A DNA stretch of 64,000 bases from Rhodococcus qingshengii (GCF_021025955.1 NZ_JAJNCL010000003.1:62001-126000), one strand, 5' to 3'. Positions 36,406 through 45,343 are shown, numbered from the stretch's first letter. Notes: generated from the sequence alone by a model not told the origin. Program-made: numbers and translations.

Positions 36406-37266
36406 CTAGTCGTTGTTGAAGTAGCTCAGCAGACGGAGGATCTCGACGTACAGCCAGACCAGGGTGACGGTGAGGCCGAATGCAACGCCCCAGGCTGCCT
36501 TCTCCGGAGCCTGCGCGCGGATCAGCTGATCAGCTGCGTCGAAGTCGAGCAGGAAGCTGAAGGCCGCGATGCCGATGCAGACGAGGCTGAAGATGATGGC
36601 AAACGTTCCGCCGTCACGCAGTCCCAGTCCACCCTCGGTGAAGAAGCTGGCGACGAGGTTGCCGAGCGCCAGAACGACAACACCGATGAGCGCACCGATG
36701 ATCATTCGCGTCAGACGCGGGGTCACCCGAATCGCACCGGTCTTGTAGACCACCAGCATGCCGAAGAACACGCCGAACGTACCGAGGACTGCCTGCGCGA
36801 TCAGAGCCGATCCGCCGACGCCACCGAATTCGACGCTGGTGAACATGAACGACAGCGCACCGAGGAACAGACCCTCCGCGACGGCGTAAGCCAACACGAT
36901 TGCCGGGTTGTCCATCTTGCGGCCGAACGTGGCGACCATGACCAGGACCAAGCCGACGAGACCGCCGCCGATGACCAGCGGGCCTGCGAGGTCGGAGTTG
37001 TTGTTGACGAGGAAGTACGACACCAATGCCGAGATCGTCAGCACACCGAGCGTGATGCCCGTCTTGGTGACGACGTCGTCGATCGTCATGGCCCGCGAGG
37101 TGGGACCGGTCTGGTACGGCTCGGCCGGAGCGTACTGCGGCTGACCGAACTGCTGGGTTGCCTGCGAGGCGCCCGCCGTCGCAGATCCGAACGAGGCGTA
37201 TCCGTTGCCCTCTTGCTTGGGCAGATTGCGGAACACCGGGTTGCTGGTGGTGCGCACCGTGATCAT
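36406..37266 (-). CDS. Bax inhibitor-1/YccA family membrane protein
   Basis: A 286-residue protein with a ~65-residue Gln/Pro/Tyr-rich cytoplasmic N-terminus and about seven membrane helices, including the family GALIGVVVLALGNLV and a late FSFLLDFDAADQLI stretch with conserved Asp residues. The family forms pH-sensitive calcium leak channels in some bacteria. ATG 37266 or GTG 37257 (VRTTSNPVFRNLPKQ) could be the start; the AAGGG spacing favours the GTG. Confidence 0.9.
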   Translation of the reverse strand: MITVRTTSNPVFRNLPKQEGNGYASFGSATAGASQATQQFGQPQYAPAEPYQTGPTSRAMTIDDVVTKTGITLGVLTISALVSYFLVNNNSDLAGPLVIGGGLVGLVLVMVATFGRKMDNPAIVLAYAVAEGLFLGALSFMFTSVEFGGVGGSALIAQAVLGTFGVFFGMLVVYKTGAIRVTPRLTRMIIGALIGVVVLALGNLVASFFTEGGLGLRDGGTFAIIFSLVCIGIAAFSFLLDFDAADQLIRAQAPEKAAWGVAFGLTVTLVWLYVEILRLLSYFNND

Positions 37267-37451
37267 CCCTTCATCGTGGTGGCCTACGACGGGTGCGTCG
37301 CGGGTTCGCCGGACGGATCCGAGTTTCCGACACGGTCCGTGTACCTAACTAAAAGTAAAGCACTCGTAATTTACAACGTCGAAGCATCCGTTGTAGTTCC
37401 CGGCGCGTTTCCGGAAGGTCAACACTCTTCGACACTCGTGCCTTTTCGATA

Positions 37452-38588
37452 CTAGGACGGTTTGACCGACTTCATCACGATGAACTTCGCGTTCTTCGCC
37501 ATCGCCTCACTAGGACCCACCGCGGCTTTCAGCGGTTCGCGATAACCCAGATGCGCGTTGTGGACAGTCCACAGCTCCCCACCGGGGCGCAGGACACGAC
37601 CAGCGGCTTCGAACATCTTGAGCGCTCCACCGGTGTGAACCGCCGCGCCGACGTGGAAAGGCGGGTTCAACAAAACCAGATCAGTGCTCGCGTCGGGCAG
37701 CGAGCTCATCGCGTCGTCGCGCAGACCGCTCACCCGATCGCCGACTCCGTTCGCGGACGCGGTCGCCAACGACGAAGCGACAGCTGCCGAGGACTGATCC
37801 GTCGCGATCACGTGCACGTCCGCGAACTTGCGTGCGATCGCCGTCGCGAGAATGCCGCTGCCACAACCCAGATCGACCACATCGCTCAACGGGTCGACCG
37901 CTATCTTGCCGAGATTCTCCAGCAACAGCCGGGTGCCGATGTCCAGGCTCGCCCCGGCGAACACTGCGCCGTGAGCAACGACGTCGAGATCGAACTCGTC
38001 GAGGCGTTCGGTCAACGGGAACGTGATCGCAACATCGGCCTTGGGTTCCGAAGCCTTGAGTATGCGCGACTTTTGACGCCCACGCGAGGCGCTGACGTCG
38101 GAAAACGATTCGCCGAGAACCTTGTTCATCGCCGGGGTGATGTGCTTGTCACGCCCACCGGCGAAGACACGAACCGCCGGGTCGGCGTGGAGCGCGATCA
38201 GCTGAGCGATCTCGGCCAGTTCGGCGAGGCTACGCGGCAATTGCATGAGCACTACGCGGGCGCCGCTGAGCAACTCCTCGTCCAGCCCGCGCGAGGTGAA
38301 GGCGTCACTGAATCCGAGTTCGCGCGCATTGTTCGCGAGGGCCAGCTCTCCAGTGAGCGGATCCTGGTGAACCCGCACGCCGGCGATTCCGTGAACGAGC
38401 GCAACACCGGCGGTCAGCGCACCGTAGTGATCGCCGATCACGACGACGGTGCCCGCCGGCGCGCCGGCCAGAGCGTCGGCGGACTCGTCGAGGATCAGGC
38501 GATCGGCCGCGTCGACGGCAAAGAGATTGGGTGCCTCGACATCGGGGAATCGGCGCAGACGATCGAACAGTTCGGGTGTGTCGGACAT
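37452..38588 (-). CDS. RlmG/RsmC-type class I methyltransferase
   Basis: A 378-residue protein with tandem methyltransferase-like halves, as in RsmC/RlmG rRNA guanine-N2 methyltransferases. The N-terminal half is degenerate; the C-terminal half has the SAM site DLGCGSGILATAIARK and the catalytic NPPFH motif (LVLLNPPFHVGAAVHTGGA). The target (16S G1207 or 23S G1835) cannot be decided here. Confidence 0.88.
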   Translation of the reverse strand: MSDTPELFDRLRRFPDVEAPNLFAVDAADRLILDESADALAGAPAGTVVVIGDHYGALTAGVALVHGIAGVRVHQDPLTGELALANNARELGFSDAFTSRGLDEELLSGARVVLMQLPRSLAELAEIAQLIALHADPAVRVFAGGRDKHITPAMNKVLGESFSDVSASRGRQKSRILKASEPKADVAITFPLTERLDEFDLDVVAHGAVFAGASLDIGTRLLLENLGKIAVDPLSDVVDLGCGSGILATAIARKFADVHVIATDQSSAAVASSLATASANGVGDRVSGLRDDAMSSLPDASTDLVLLNPPFHVGAAVHTGGALKMFEAAGRVLRPGGELWTVHNAHLGYREPLKAAVGPSEAMAKNAKFIVMKSVKPS

Positions 38589-38661
38589 GCCACCAGTCTT
38601 TCAGGTGGAACTGCGCAACACTCAATCCCCCGACCAGCAGGTGATCAGTTCGACATCCCGG

Positions 38662-39348
38662 TTAGTTCGACATCCACTGCACGACGTTGTCGACGGTTTC
38701 GCGTTCGGTGCGGAATCCGTTCACCGGGTGGTCGGTGTCGGGGTATCCGAACGAGATAGCGCAGACGACCTTGCGGGTGTCGTCGATGCCGAAGTGTTCG
38801 TGAATGAATTTGGAACTGCCTGCGAGCGCCGCCTGCGGAATGGTGGCCACACCCAGACTCTGCGCCGCCAGCAGGAAGCTGTTCACGTACAACCCGCAGT
38901 CGACGGCTCCGTAGGTGCCCAATGCCTCGTCGGTGGTGATGATCGCGACGTGGGGAGCGCCGAAGAGCTCGAAGTTCTTCATCGTCTGTGCCGCGGAACC
39001 GGCGCGGTCACCGTGCTCGATTCCGACGCTCGAATAGAGCGCCATCGCGCAGTCGAACCGACGCGACTTGTAGATGCCCTGGTATTGGCGTGGGAACTCG
39101 AAGTCCGACTCCTGGGCGTTGGCCATCACGTATTCACCGAGTCCGGCGCGGAATCGTTCGGTGCCCTCGCCTTCCGTGATCGCGACCTGCCACGGTTGCG
39201 TGTTGCACCATGACGGCGTCTTCTGCGCCAACCGAAGGATCTCCTCGATCACCTCACGAGGCACCTGGCGGTCCTCGTAGGCGCGACAGCTGATCCGGGC
39301 ATCGAGCAAGGCTTCCAGGCTCGTATCCACGACGATGCTCTCGGTCAT
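38662..39348 (-). CDS. Nitroreductase family protein
   Basis: A 228-residue FMN-dependent nitroreductase-fold protein (ARISCRAYEDRQVPREVIEEIL; KTPSWCNTQPWQVAI; AVDCGLYVNSFLLAAQSLGVATIPQAAL; CAISFGYPDTDHPVNGFRTER). The SCRAY and NTQPW motifs bind the flavin phosphate. Substrate unknown. It stands alone upstream of the LLM-SDR pair. Confidence 0.92.
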   Translation of the reverse strand: MTESIVVDTSLEALLDARISCRAYEDRQVPREVIEEILRLAQKTPSWCNTQPWQVAITEGEGTERFRAGLGEYVMANAQESDFEFPRQYQGIYKSRRFDCAMALYSSVGIEHGDRAGSAAQTMKNFELFGAPHVAIITTDEALGTYGAVDCGLYVNSFLLAAQSLGVATIPQAALAGSSKFIHEHFGIDDTRKVVCAISFGYPDTDHPVNGFRTERETVDNVVQWMSN

Positions 39349-39416
39349 GTGTTCTCTCCTCGATCAGGCTGCACTACAACACTTCGCACGATAGAACTAA
39401 CGCCTCGACGCGATGG

Positions 39417-40322
39417 TCAGCGGGTCACGTTTGCGAAGGCCGCCACCAGCTCGCCGAACTCCGCCATCGCAGCATCCGGGTCGGGATCAACCGCTGCCAG
39501 TGCGACCAACACATCGGTAGCACCGGATTCGAGCAGCTGTTCGGCGCCGAGCATCGTCGCCGGGAGGTCGATCGAGCCGTCAGACCCGCGAACGACGGTC
39601 AACCGCCCACGAATCTGCAGTTCCGCCGGATCGCGTCCGAGATCTGCCATTGCCTTGCCGATGACGTTGATCCCTTCACGTAGGTCGTCGTCGACGGCGC
39701 CCATGATCGGAATCCACCCGTCGCCCCAGGTTGCGACGCGTCGTACGACTGCTTTGGAGAGCGAACCCGACACCCAGATCGGGATTCCTGCGGACGGCCG
39801 GGGCGCGCAGTACACGTCGTCGAATTTCAGTCGAGGAGAGTCGATGCTCGCGGGCGCCGAACTCCACAGGGCCCGGCACACCGCGAGAGCGTCGTCGAGC
39901 AGGGGTCCTCGTTTGCCGAAGTCCATACCGGCAGCTTCGTATTCGCTTGCTTGCCAACCGGTTCCGACGCCCAGATCGAGGCGGCCACCGGAAAGCAGAT
40001 CGAGTGTCGCGGCAGTTTTGGCCAGTACCGCTCCCCCGCGCAGTGCGGCGATGACGATTCCGGTACCCAGGCGAATCGTTTGTGTCTGTCCGGCAACAAA
40101 AGCCAGCACGGTGAGCGGTTCGAGCCAATTGGCGTCAGGCTCGGTGGGAAACGCCGACCACGTGTACGCCGAGTTGTCCGAGCCCATCACCACGTGATCA
40201 GTAACGAGGACCCGGTCGAAGCCGGCAGCTTCCGCACTCTGACAGACCTGGACGAGTTTCCCGTAGGAGTCCTCCGCGAGAGTGGTACCGAAATTGGGAA
40301 CGTTCAGACTGAAAGTTGTCAT
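39417..40322 (-). CDS. LLM-class F420-dependent oxidoreductase
   Basis: A 301-residue TIM-barrel luciferase-like monooxygenase of the F420-dependent type (VLVTDHVVMGSD; TIRLGTGIVIAALRGGAVLAKTAATLDLLSGGRLDLGVGTGW; YEAAGMDFGKRGPLLDDAL). It begins 3 bases after the stop of the SDR gene, so the two form an operon and probably act on one substrate, perhaps a lipid or xenobiotic. Confidence 0.9.
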   Translation of the reverse strand: MTTFSLNVPNFGTTLAEDSYGKLVQVCQSAEAAGFDRVLVTDHVVMGSDNSAYTWSAFPTEPDANWLEPLTVLAFVAGQTQTIRLGTGIVIAALRGGAVLAKTAATLDLLSGGRLDLGVGTGWQASEYEAAGMDFGKRGPLLDDALAVCRALWSSAPASIDSPRLKFDDVYCAPRPSAGIPIWVSGSLSKAVVRRVATWGDGWIPIMGAVDDDLREGINVIGKAMADLGRDPAELQIRGRLTVVRGSDGSIDLPATMLGAEQLLESGATDVLVALAAVDPDPDAAMAEFGELVAAFANVTR

Positions 40323-40325
40323 GTG

Positions 40326-41111
40326 TCAAGCCTTTCGGGGCCGGTTGGTCCAACCGCCCTCTTCTGCGGGAAACCAGCCACCGGCAGCGTGCGAGCCGCC
40401 GTCGACGTGGATGACAGTTCCGGTGATGTATCTCGCCAGGTCGGAAGCCAGGAACAGTGCGGGACCGGCAATGTCGACCGGCTGGCCTGGTCCGCCCAAC
40501 GGCGCCCACGCCGGCCACTTGTCCCAGTCGTCGGCAGAAACGATCTTGCGATACGGCACCTGTACCGACTCGATCAGATCCGGGGCAACCGCGTTGACGC
40601 GTACTCCGGTTCGACCGATCTCCACACCAAGACTTCTGGTGAACTGTGTGAGCGCCGCCTTGTATGCCGAGTACATCGTGTGGCCCGGGATCGCTCGATG
40701 CGCCTCCACCGTCGTGAGGTTCACGATCGATCCACCCAAACCGCGGTCGATCATGCCGGGAAGCAAGGCATGGGTCAGACGCACGACGTGATCGAAATTG
40801 ATGCTGCCGGCCTCGGACCAGAAACCCGGATCAGTTCCGGTGAACGCTGTCGGCGGATTCAGGAAATGCCCCACATTGTTCACCAGGACATCTGGTGCGA
40901 ACTCGGTCAACGCGACGGGGACTTCCGGCACCCGCACGTCGTAGTCGAGATGGTTGATCGAACCACCTGCAGCGGAGTCGAATTCGACGCCGTTCAGCGG
41001 AGCCACGTCGACAACCAGAACTGATGCGCCATGCGATGCGAATGCCCGAGCTATCGCTGCTCCGATTCCCTGGGAGCCGCCTGTGACCACTGCCTTCTTA
41101 CCCACCAACAT
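40326..41111 (-). CDS. Short-chain dehydrogenase/reductase
   Basis: A classical SDR of 261 residues from ATG 41111 (a GTG at 41177 would add 22). It has the NAD(P) site VVTGGSQGIGAAI, NNVGHF (in place of NNAG), the catalytic YSAYK (Y-x-x-x-K), and a C-terminal YITGTVIHVDGGSHAAGG. D39-like acidic residue VVDV after strand 2 suggests NAD(H) preference. It is cotranscribed with the F420-dependent oxidoreductase. Confidence 0.88.
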   Translation of the reverse strand: MLVGKKAVVTGGSQGIGAAIARAFASHGASVLVVDVAPLNGVEFDSAAGGSINHLDYDVRVPEVPVALTEFAPDVLVNNVGHFLNPPTAFTGTDPGFWSEAGSINFDHVVRLTHALLPGMIDRGLGGSIVNLTTVEAHRAIPGHTMYSAYKAALTQFTRSLGVEIGRTGVRVNAVAPDLIESVQVPYRKIVSADDWDKWPAWAPLGGPGQPVDIAGPALFLASDLARYITGTVIHVDGGSHAAGGWFPAEEGGWTNRPRKA

Positions 41112-41223
41112 CGGCCCTGGGGAGTACGCCGATCCGACCTCCACGAAGACGCCCTTCTGCAGTTCGATGTGAATCACTTCGGCGTACCGTCACACATCGA
41201 TTCGCAAAACGGGCACTAAGTTC

Positions 41224-42049
41224 TCACTCAGTGGTAGCCGCTACACCCCGCCTGCTCGGACCGCCGAGTCGCCGGTTCGAGTAGTCCGGAATCTCGGCTG
41301 CCCGTATCGGCACTCCCTCCAGGTATCCCTGGATCACGTCATATCCACACTCGGTGACTATCGCGCGCGCCTCTCCGTCTCCACGCCCTCGGCGACGGTG
41401 TCCAGCCCGAGAGATTGCCGGGCGAGCGTCAGGGCGGCAGTACCCGATGCTGCACCCGATCTCCAACCGTGTGCCTGCCACTGTGATCGGCTCATGGAGT
41501 GCTTCGATGTAGCGGCCGAGCAGAGTTCGCACGTGCGAACAACTGTGACACCCCTCCGGCTTCGGACAGGCGATCTGCGACCTCCCGCAGAAACGCGTCG
41601 CCAACGGTGTGTCCCAGTGTGTCGTTGACCGATTTGAAGTTGTCGAGGTCGAGCATGGCCAACGCGACACCGCTTTCGCTTGTGTACGGATCGTGCAGCA
41701 GTCCTTCCAACCCGGTCCAGAAGCTGTGCCGATTCGGCATTCCGGCGAGTGCGTCCACCCGACCCATCCGCACGATTTCGTCGCTCTGCAGTTTCACTTC
41801 GGTGACGTCGGAACCGACTCCTCGCCAGACGAACTCGTCGGACAGGAAAGGCCACAGGCGCGGCAACAGTCCGCTGTCCGGTGGAATCACATACAACGCC
41901 GACCCGAGCGTGACGACGAGGTGGACGGCTGCGGCCCATGGCAGCACGCCGAAGGTGACGGCCATCTGTTCACGCGTTACGGCTTCGCGTTGCGCGGGAG
42001 TCAGTCTTACTCTCGAGTGCTGTTGCAGACAAGAGAGGACCGACATCAC
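41224..42049 (-). pseudogene. Decayed GGDEF-EAL cyclic-di-GMP signalling gene
   Basis: Pieces of one protein lie in different frames in the right order: a membrane-like N-terminus ([20 protein letters not shown]), a PAS-like end ([20 protein letters not shown]), the first half of a GGDEF domain ([19 protein letters not shown]), a fragment of its end ([19 protein letters not shown]), then the EAL C-terminus split between frames (SLGLDTVAEGVETE and TECGYDVIQGYLEG). The GG(D/E)EF signature and most of the EAL domain, with its catalytic glutamate motif, are missing. Several deletions and frameshifts must have occurred. Confidence 0.85.
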
Positions 42050-42246
42050 TTACCCCCACTCACACGCCGCAATTTCGAATCGGACGTCCGACTGACCAAT
42101 TCTCCCGTAAATGGGCACTGCTGCGTGTCCACGGGTTGAAATTCGGATATGAGGGACAATGGCCGGAGATCGCCGATCACGTCGGTGGAGATTCCTCGAC
42201 GGGTAACACGATCGGACTCATTCGAGTTCAGACAAGGACTATCACG

Positions 42247-42924
42247 ATGGCAATCGACTACACCCGACGTTCCAGCGAGTCCACACCGTCGCAGGCACCG
42301 GTCAGCTTGAGCAAGATCACGCTCACCAAATCAGCGCCGACGGTCAACCTCGCGAAGGCGGGTGAACGACAAGGCAATATGCGCGTGAACCTCAACTGGT
42401 CACAGGGAGCGCCAGCGAAGAAGACCGGTTTCCTCGCCAAGCTCGCCGGCGCAGGCTCTGGCGCGGTCGACCTGGACCTCGGATGCCTCTACGAACTTGC
42501 CGACGGGTCCAAGGGAGTAGTCCAGGCCTTGGGCAACAGTTTCGGTTCACTGACTTCTCCGCCGTACATCTCCCTCGACGGCGACGACCGCAGTGGTGCG
42601 AACACCGGCGGCGAGAACATGCACGTCAATCTTGGTGACCCCAGCGCTTTCCGGCGAATCCTGATCTTCGCGATGATTTACGACGGCGCCCCCAACTGGG
42701 CGGCGGTGGACGGCGTCGTCACCCTCTATCCCACCAACGGACCCGAGGTGGAAGTGCGGCTCGATTCGGCCAGCAACCAGGAGCGTTTGTGCGCAATCGC
42801 TCTCATCCAGAGTTCAGGTCAGGGCGTGACGGTCACCCGCGAGGTGCAGTACATCAACGGCAGTCAGTCAGATCTCGATCGGGCATACAACTGGGGAATG
42901 AAATGGGCGGCCGGACGAAAGTAG
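42247..42924 (+). CDS. TerD-family stress protein
   Basis: A 225-residue TerD domain protein. It has the calcium-binding type segment DLDLGCLYELADGSKGVVQALG, the landmark YISLDGDDRSGANTGGENM and IFAMIYDGAPNW. TerD proteins are linked to tellurite resistance and membrane-associated stress responses. The first ~40 residues are Ser/Thr-rich. ATG 42247 is chosen for its position at the end of an open leader. No other ter gene is adjacent, so it acts alone or with genes elsewhere. Confidence 0.88.
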   Translation: MAIDYTRRSSESTPSQAPVSLSKITLTKSAPTVNLAKAGERQGNMRVNLNWSQGAPAKKTGFLAKLAGAGSGAVDLDLGCLYELADGSKGVVQALGNSFGSLTSPPYISLDGDDRSGANTGGENMHVNLGDPSAFRRILIFAMIYDGAPNWAAVDGVVTLYPTNGPEVEVRLDSASNQERLCAIALIQSSGQGVTVTREVQYINGSQSDLDRAYNWGMKWAAGRK

Positions 42925-43040
42925 GTGTCGCGGGCGGTTTGTCCCCTATCCGAATGACAATGTCCGAATCTTCCACAATGCCGCAAGTTACTGGATAGTG
43001 TCGAGAAGTGGGGTCGGACATGAGGGGTCACGCTCGACAC

Positions 43041-43127
43041 CGATAGTGGGTCGGTGACGCTATGTGCTTGGCGACGCCGACGTTCGACAGGAAAGGCCCT
43101 CGATTTCCCCCGATATCGAGGGTCTTT
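43041..43127 (+). ncRNA. Tandem stem-loop RNA A (apical TGTGCT)
   Basis: GATAGT (43042-43047) may be the promoter -10. A 13-bp stem (43050-43062 with 43069-43081) carries the loop TGTGCT. After a 10-base linker GTTCGACAGG comes a terminator stem (43092-43104 with 43115-43127) ending in TTTT. The 40 bases before the hairpin closely match those before RNA D at 54.9 kb, including CACCGATAGTGGGTC. No protein can be read here. This is a candidate small RNA. Confidence 0.6.
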
Positions 43128-43213
43128 TCGTATCTTGCGTCACTGTTCGCACCCTTTCATTAGTTGATTGTTAAACTAGGCGTTCGTCCAACATGCACCG
43201 ATGGAGAACGTGA

Positions 43214-43408
43214 ATGTCCACGAATTCAGATCGACGCCCGCGCCTGCCCGTGAGAATTGGCTACCTCGCTGCAGGAGTTCTTTTTGTCGCCGCCATGCTC
43301 CTGCTGGCAAGCGTCGTCAACCCTGACCGGGACCGCGACTTCTCGATGAACCACGTCCCCGCGGGGACGCCGACGACCGCCGTCGTTGCCACGGCTGACC
43401 TCGGCTAA
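43214..43408 (+). CDS. Small membrane protein
   Basis: A 64-residue protein with a basic N-terminus (STNSDRRPRLPVRI), one membrane helix (about residues 16-34, GYLAAGVLFVAAMLLLASV) and a short exported tail. GGAGAACGTGA before ATG 43214 is a fair ribosome-binding site. No family recognised. Confidence 0.5.
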   Translation: MSTNSDRRPRLPVRIGYLAAGVLFVAAMLLLASVVNPDRDRDFSMNHVPAGTPTTAVVATADLG

Positions 43409-43738
43409 CGAAGGTACTGGTACGTAAGTGGCGCGCGTCACGAAGTGTGGGTACCTTCAACGCCAATGGTTCGCCGTAGGTCGGTATTGAGAGGGACGGC
43501 AAGCCACTGCCCTGCCTGGTTGCCCCACCCAAGCAGGCAGGGCACCCCCGGTAATTCAAGTCTCAAGTAGCTGTTACTCGGGGAAGACTTGTATCAAACC
43601 GAGACGAATCGTACATTTCATCCGGCAGTCAGCCTTTCGTCCGACGCCTTCGCCGTCAATGTCGACGGAACTTCTCTGAACAACACCACAAGTCGGCCAC
43701 TTGTCGTGACCGCATTCGTCCTCGCGAAAGGCTCGCCC
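43409..43738. other. Non-coding stretch with terminator
   Basis: About 330 bases with no convincing gene. The hairpin GCCCTGCCTG (43510-43519) / CAGGCAGGGC (43535-43544) probably ends the upstream small membrane protein transcript. A TTG-initiated reading frame from 43589 is not supported; its real start is probably the ATG at 43739. Confidence 0.5.
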
Positions 43739-43852
43739 ATGTTCGATTTCTTCGGCGCAATCTCCGGCATCTTCGGTCTACTGTTCGGCACCGGCTCGTC
43801 GAGCGGGAGCTCGGGAGGAAGCAGCGACGCACCCGTCGCACCGCCTACCTGA
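43739..43852 (+). CDS. 37-residue amphipathic peptide
   Basis: ATG 43739 follows GAAAGG by 7-8 bases. The peptide begins MFDFFGAISGIFGLLFGTG and continues with a Ser/Gly-rich tail. The first 18 residues would form a strongly hydrophobic helix with Gly on one face, like small pore-forming or cell-wall peptides of mycolata (PorA/PorH-like by size only). A GC-rich terminator follows immediately (43859-43892), which supports expression as its own unit. Confidence 0.55.
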   Translation: MFDFFGAISGIFGLLFGTGSSSGSSGGSSDAPVAPPT

Positions 43853-43858
43853 TCCACA

Positions 43859-43892
43859 AGCCTCACCCGACGCCGATCCGCCGGGTGAGGCT
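43859..43892 (+). terminator. Terminator after the 37-residue peptide
   Basis: AGCCTCACCCG (43859-43869) pairs with CGGGTGAGGCT (43882-43892). Confidence 0.8.
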
Positions 43893-43928
43893 CTCCCGAA
43901 TCTCTTTGAAACACAACGTAACAGCACT

Positions 43929-44174
43929 TCAACTCCACCGACTCTTCTGCGGACCCACGCCGACACACTCCGGCGTCCGGACGGTTTCACCGCAGCGCCT
44001 GCAGTAATGGGTCCGATGCCCGCCATTCTCGGTCGAGGCACACCCGCACACCTCCCAGCCGACAAGGCAGGTGTTCGCCGTGAGCCGGTGTCCGTTCGGG
44101 CAGCGGTCCGGAGATTGCTCGGTCAACCGCATCTCCACATTTTCGCACACATGTTCGATGCTTTGGTACTGCAC
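43929..44174 (-). CDS. Small zinc-ribbon protein
   Basis: An 81-residue protein with a cysteine/histidine pattern typical of actinobacterial zinc ribbons: CPNGHRL, then VGWEVCGCAS, GHRTHYCRRCG and a final PEC. This is enough for one or two metal sites. The start is uncertain: GTG at 44174, or ATG at 44132. It is divergent from the exported protein at 44336. Function unknown; such small proteins are common near mobile regions. Confidence 0.6.
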   Translation of the reverse strand: MQYQSIEHVCENVEMRLTEQSPDRCPNGHRLTANTCLVGWEVCGCASTENGGHRTHYCRRCGETVRTPECVGVGPQKSRWS

Positions 44175-44300
44175 ACTGCAAATTCAATTGCACCGGCCGC
44201 TTCCGGTCGGCCCGAACGCAACTATCCCTTCTGTCACTTCGGTCTGCTTTAATACGAAGGCTTTGTCGGGGGTTTACCAATGTCCGAAGTTGTCGAGTTT

Positions 44301-44316
44301 CTGCGAGCACACGCAG
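44301..44316 (+). other. Small leader hairpin with loop AGCACA
   Basis: CTGCG-AGCACA-CGCAG lies 20 bases upstream of the exported protein start. GAGCACAC within it is the exact complement of the GTGTGCTC loop of RNAs B-D. This is listed as an observation only. Confidence 0.3.
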
Positions 44317-44335
44317 GCGAACACGGGGTTGAACT

Positions 44336-45022
44336 ATGGGTTTCTTCAAGAAGGCGGCTGTGACTGCTCTAGCGGTCGCTGCAGTCGGAGCATCAACAGG
44401 GATCGCATCAGCTGATCCGTCGACCGACGTGAATTACGAAGCGAAGGTCGTCGACAAGTCGATCGTCACCACCATCGACGCCGGGCTGTTCAAGGTGTCC
44501 GGCGACGGCAAGTCCGTCGTCTTGCAGGACAGCAAGGGAGCCGACCTGGTTTCTCTGCCTCTCGCATACAACCTCGGAGATCTGCAGTTTCCCTTCGATC
44601 GCGCGATCAGTGAAGACGGTAAGACCCTCACGCTGACACCGATCACCGATTCGGCGAAGGCCACCCCTCGGCCCGAGAGTGCGCCTGCGGCAAAGGAATG
44701 GACGCCAGTAGCGTCGCCTGAGGAAAATGATCGAGCAATCGCACACTTCCAGAGCCAACTCGGTCTCGGCACTCAGGTCGGGAGCCTGCTCGGCACCATC
44801 GTCGGCGCCGGAATCGGTTGCGCTGTCGGTGCTCCGCTGGGCTTGACCATCGTCGGACTCCCCGTCGCCGCGGCACTGTGCTTGGGCGGTCTCGCGACAG
44901 GAGCCGGAATCGGCGGGGTCGCCGGAACGATCCTCGGCGGCGGCGGCGCCGCAGTCGTGGCCGGCATCGATCTCGTCAACACGCTGAATGCGCCTGCCGG
45001 AACGACTGTCTGGGCCCAGTAG
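44336..45022 (+). CDS. Exported protein with glycine-rich hydrophobic C-terminus
   Basis: A 228-residue protein. The signal peptide (MGFFKKAAVTALAVAAVG...ASA) should be cleaved at about residue 26. A soluble domain (about 27-105) is followed by a Pro-rich linker and a C-terminal ~85-residue region dominated by Gly, Ala, Val and Leu (LGTIVGAGIGCAVGAPLG; GGVAGTILGGGGAAVVAG), which could insert in a membrane. This layout is common in Rhodococcus and Nocardia proteins of unknown function. A strong terminator follows. Confidence 0.8.
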   Translation: MGFFKKAAVTALAVAAVGASTGIASADPSTDVNYEAKVVDKSIVTTIDAGLFKVSGDGKSVVLQDSKGADLVSLPLAYNLGDLQFPFDRAISEDGKTLTLTPITDSAKATPRPESAPAAKEWTPVASPEENDRAIAHFQSQLGLGTQVGSLLGTIVGAGIGCAVGAPLGLTIVGLPVAAALCLGGLATGAGIGGVAGTILGGGGAAVVAGIDLVNTLNAPAGTTVWAQ

Positions 45023-45051
45023 CCCCTGGAACGTCAGTCACCACTCCAAGG

Positions 45052-45088
45052 AAAACCCCGCTCATCGGAAGAGGACGAGCGGGGTTTT
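45052..45088 (+). terminator. Terminator of the exported protein gene
   Basis: AAAACCCCGCTC (45052-45063) pairs with GAGCGGGGTTTT (45077-45088), followed by a T tract. It lies 30 bp before the island boundary. Confidence 0.9.
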
Positions 45089-45118
45089 TCGATGTCTCAC
45101 TGAATGTTGGACTGACCT

Positions 45119-45162
45119 GTGCCCCCAGTCGGACTCGAACCGACACTTGACGGATTTTAAGT
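45119..45162. repeat. attR: 44-bp copy of the tRNA-Leu 3' half
   Basis: These 44 bases are identical to 56898-56941, the 3' part of the intact tRNA-Leu(UAA) gene from the acceptor end through the anticodon loop. The sequence beyond 45162 does not continue as a tRNA. It marks the distal end of the integrated element. Confidence 0.93.
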
Positions 45163-45275
45163 TTGCTCTTCTCGACGTTTGCCAGAATTGGCAGAATTGG
45201 GGGCATTGGCAAACCGTTGAAACGCAACGTGATTCATCTTTATGCGCATTGTGTGATTGGCCGGTTTCGAGCATG

Positions 45276-45295
45276 CTGCGTACTCCCTGCGTACC
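45276..45295 (+). repeat. Integrase arm-type repeat, left end
   Basis: CTGCGTACTCCCTGCGTACC holds two direct copies of CTGCGTAC 11 bp apart. It matches 18 of 20 bases with 56819-56838 at the other end of the island. Confidence 0.7.
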
Positions 45296-45343
45296 GAAGT
45301 ACGTTGGGCACCTAGATCAGTGCCTGACACCTATACGTTACGA

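Noticed and set aside
43589-43852. 87-codon gene starting at TTG 43589
   Set aside because: The TTG lacks a suitable upstream signal and the first 50 codons look random. The ATG at 43739 has a good ribosome-binding site.
45119-45210. Second tRNA-Leu gene
   Set aside because: Only the 3' half matches. The sequence after 45162 cannot form the D-arm or acceptor 5' strand of the tRNA, so it is an attachment-site duplicate.
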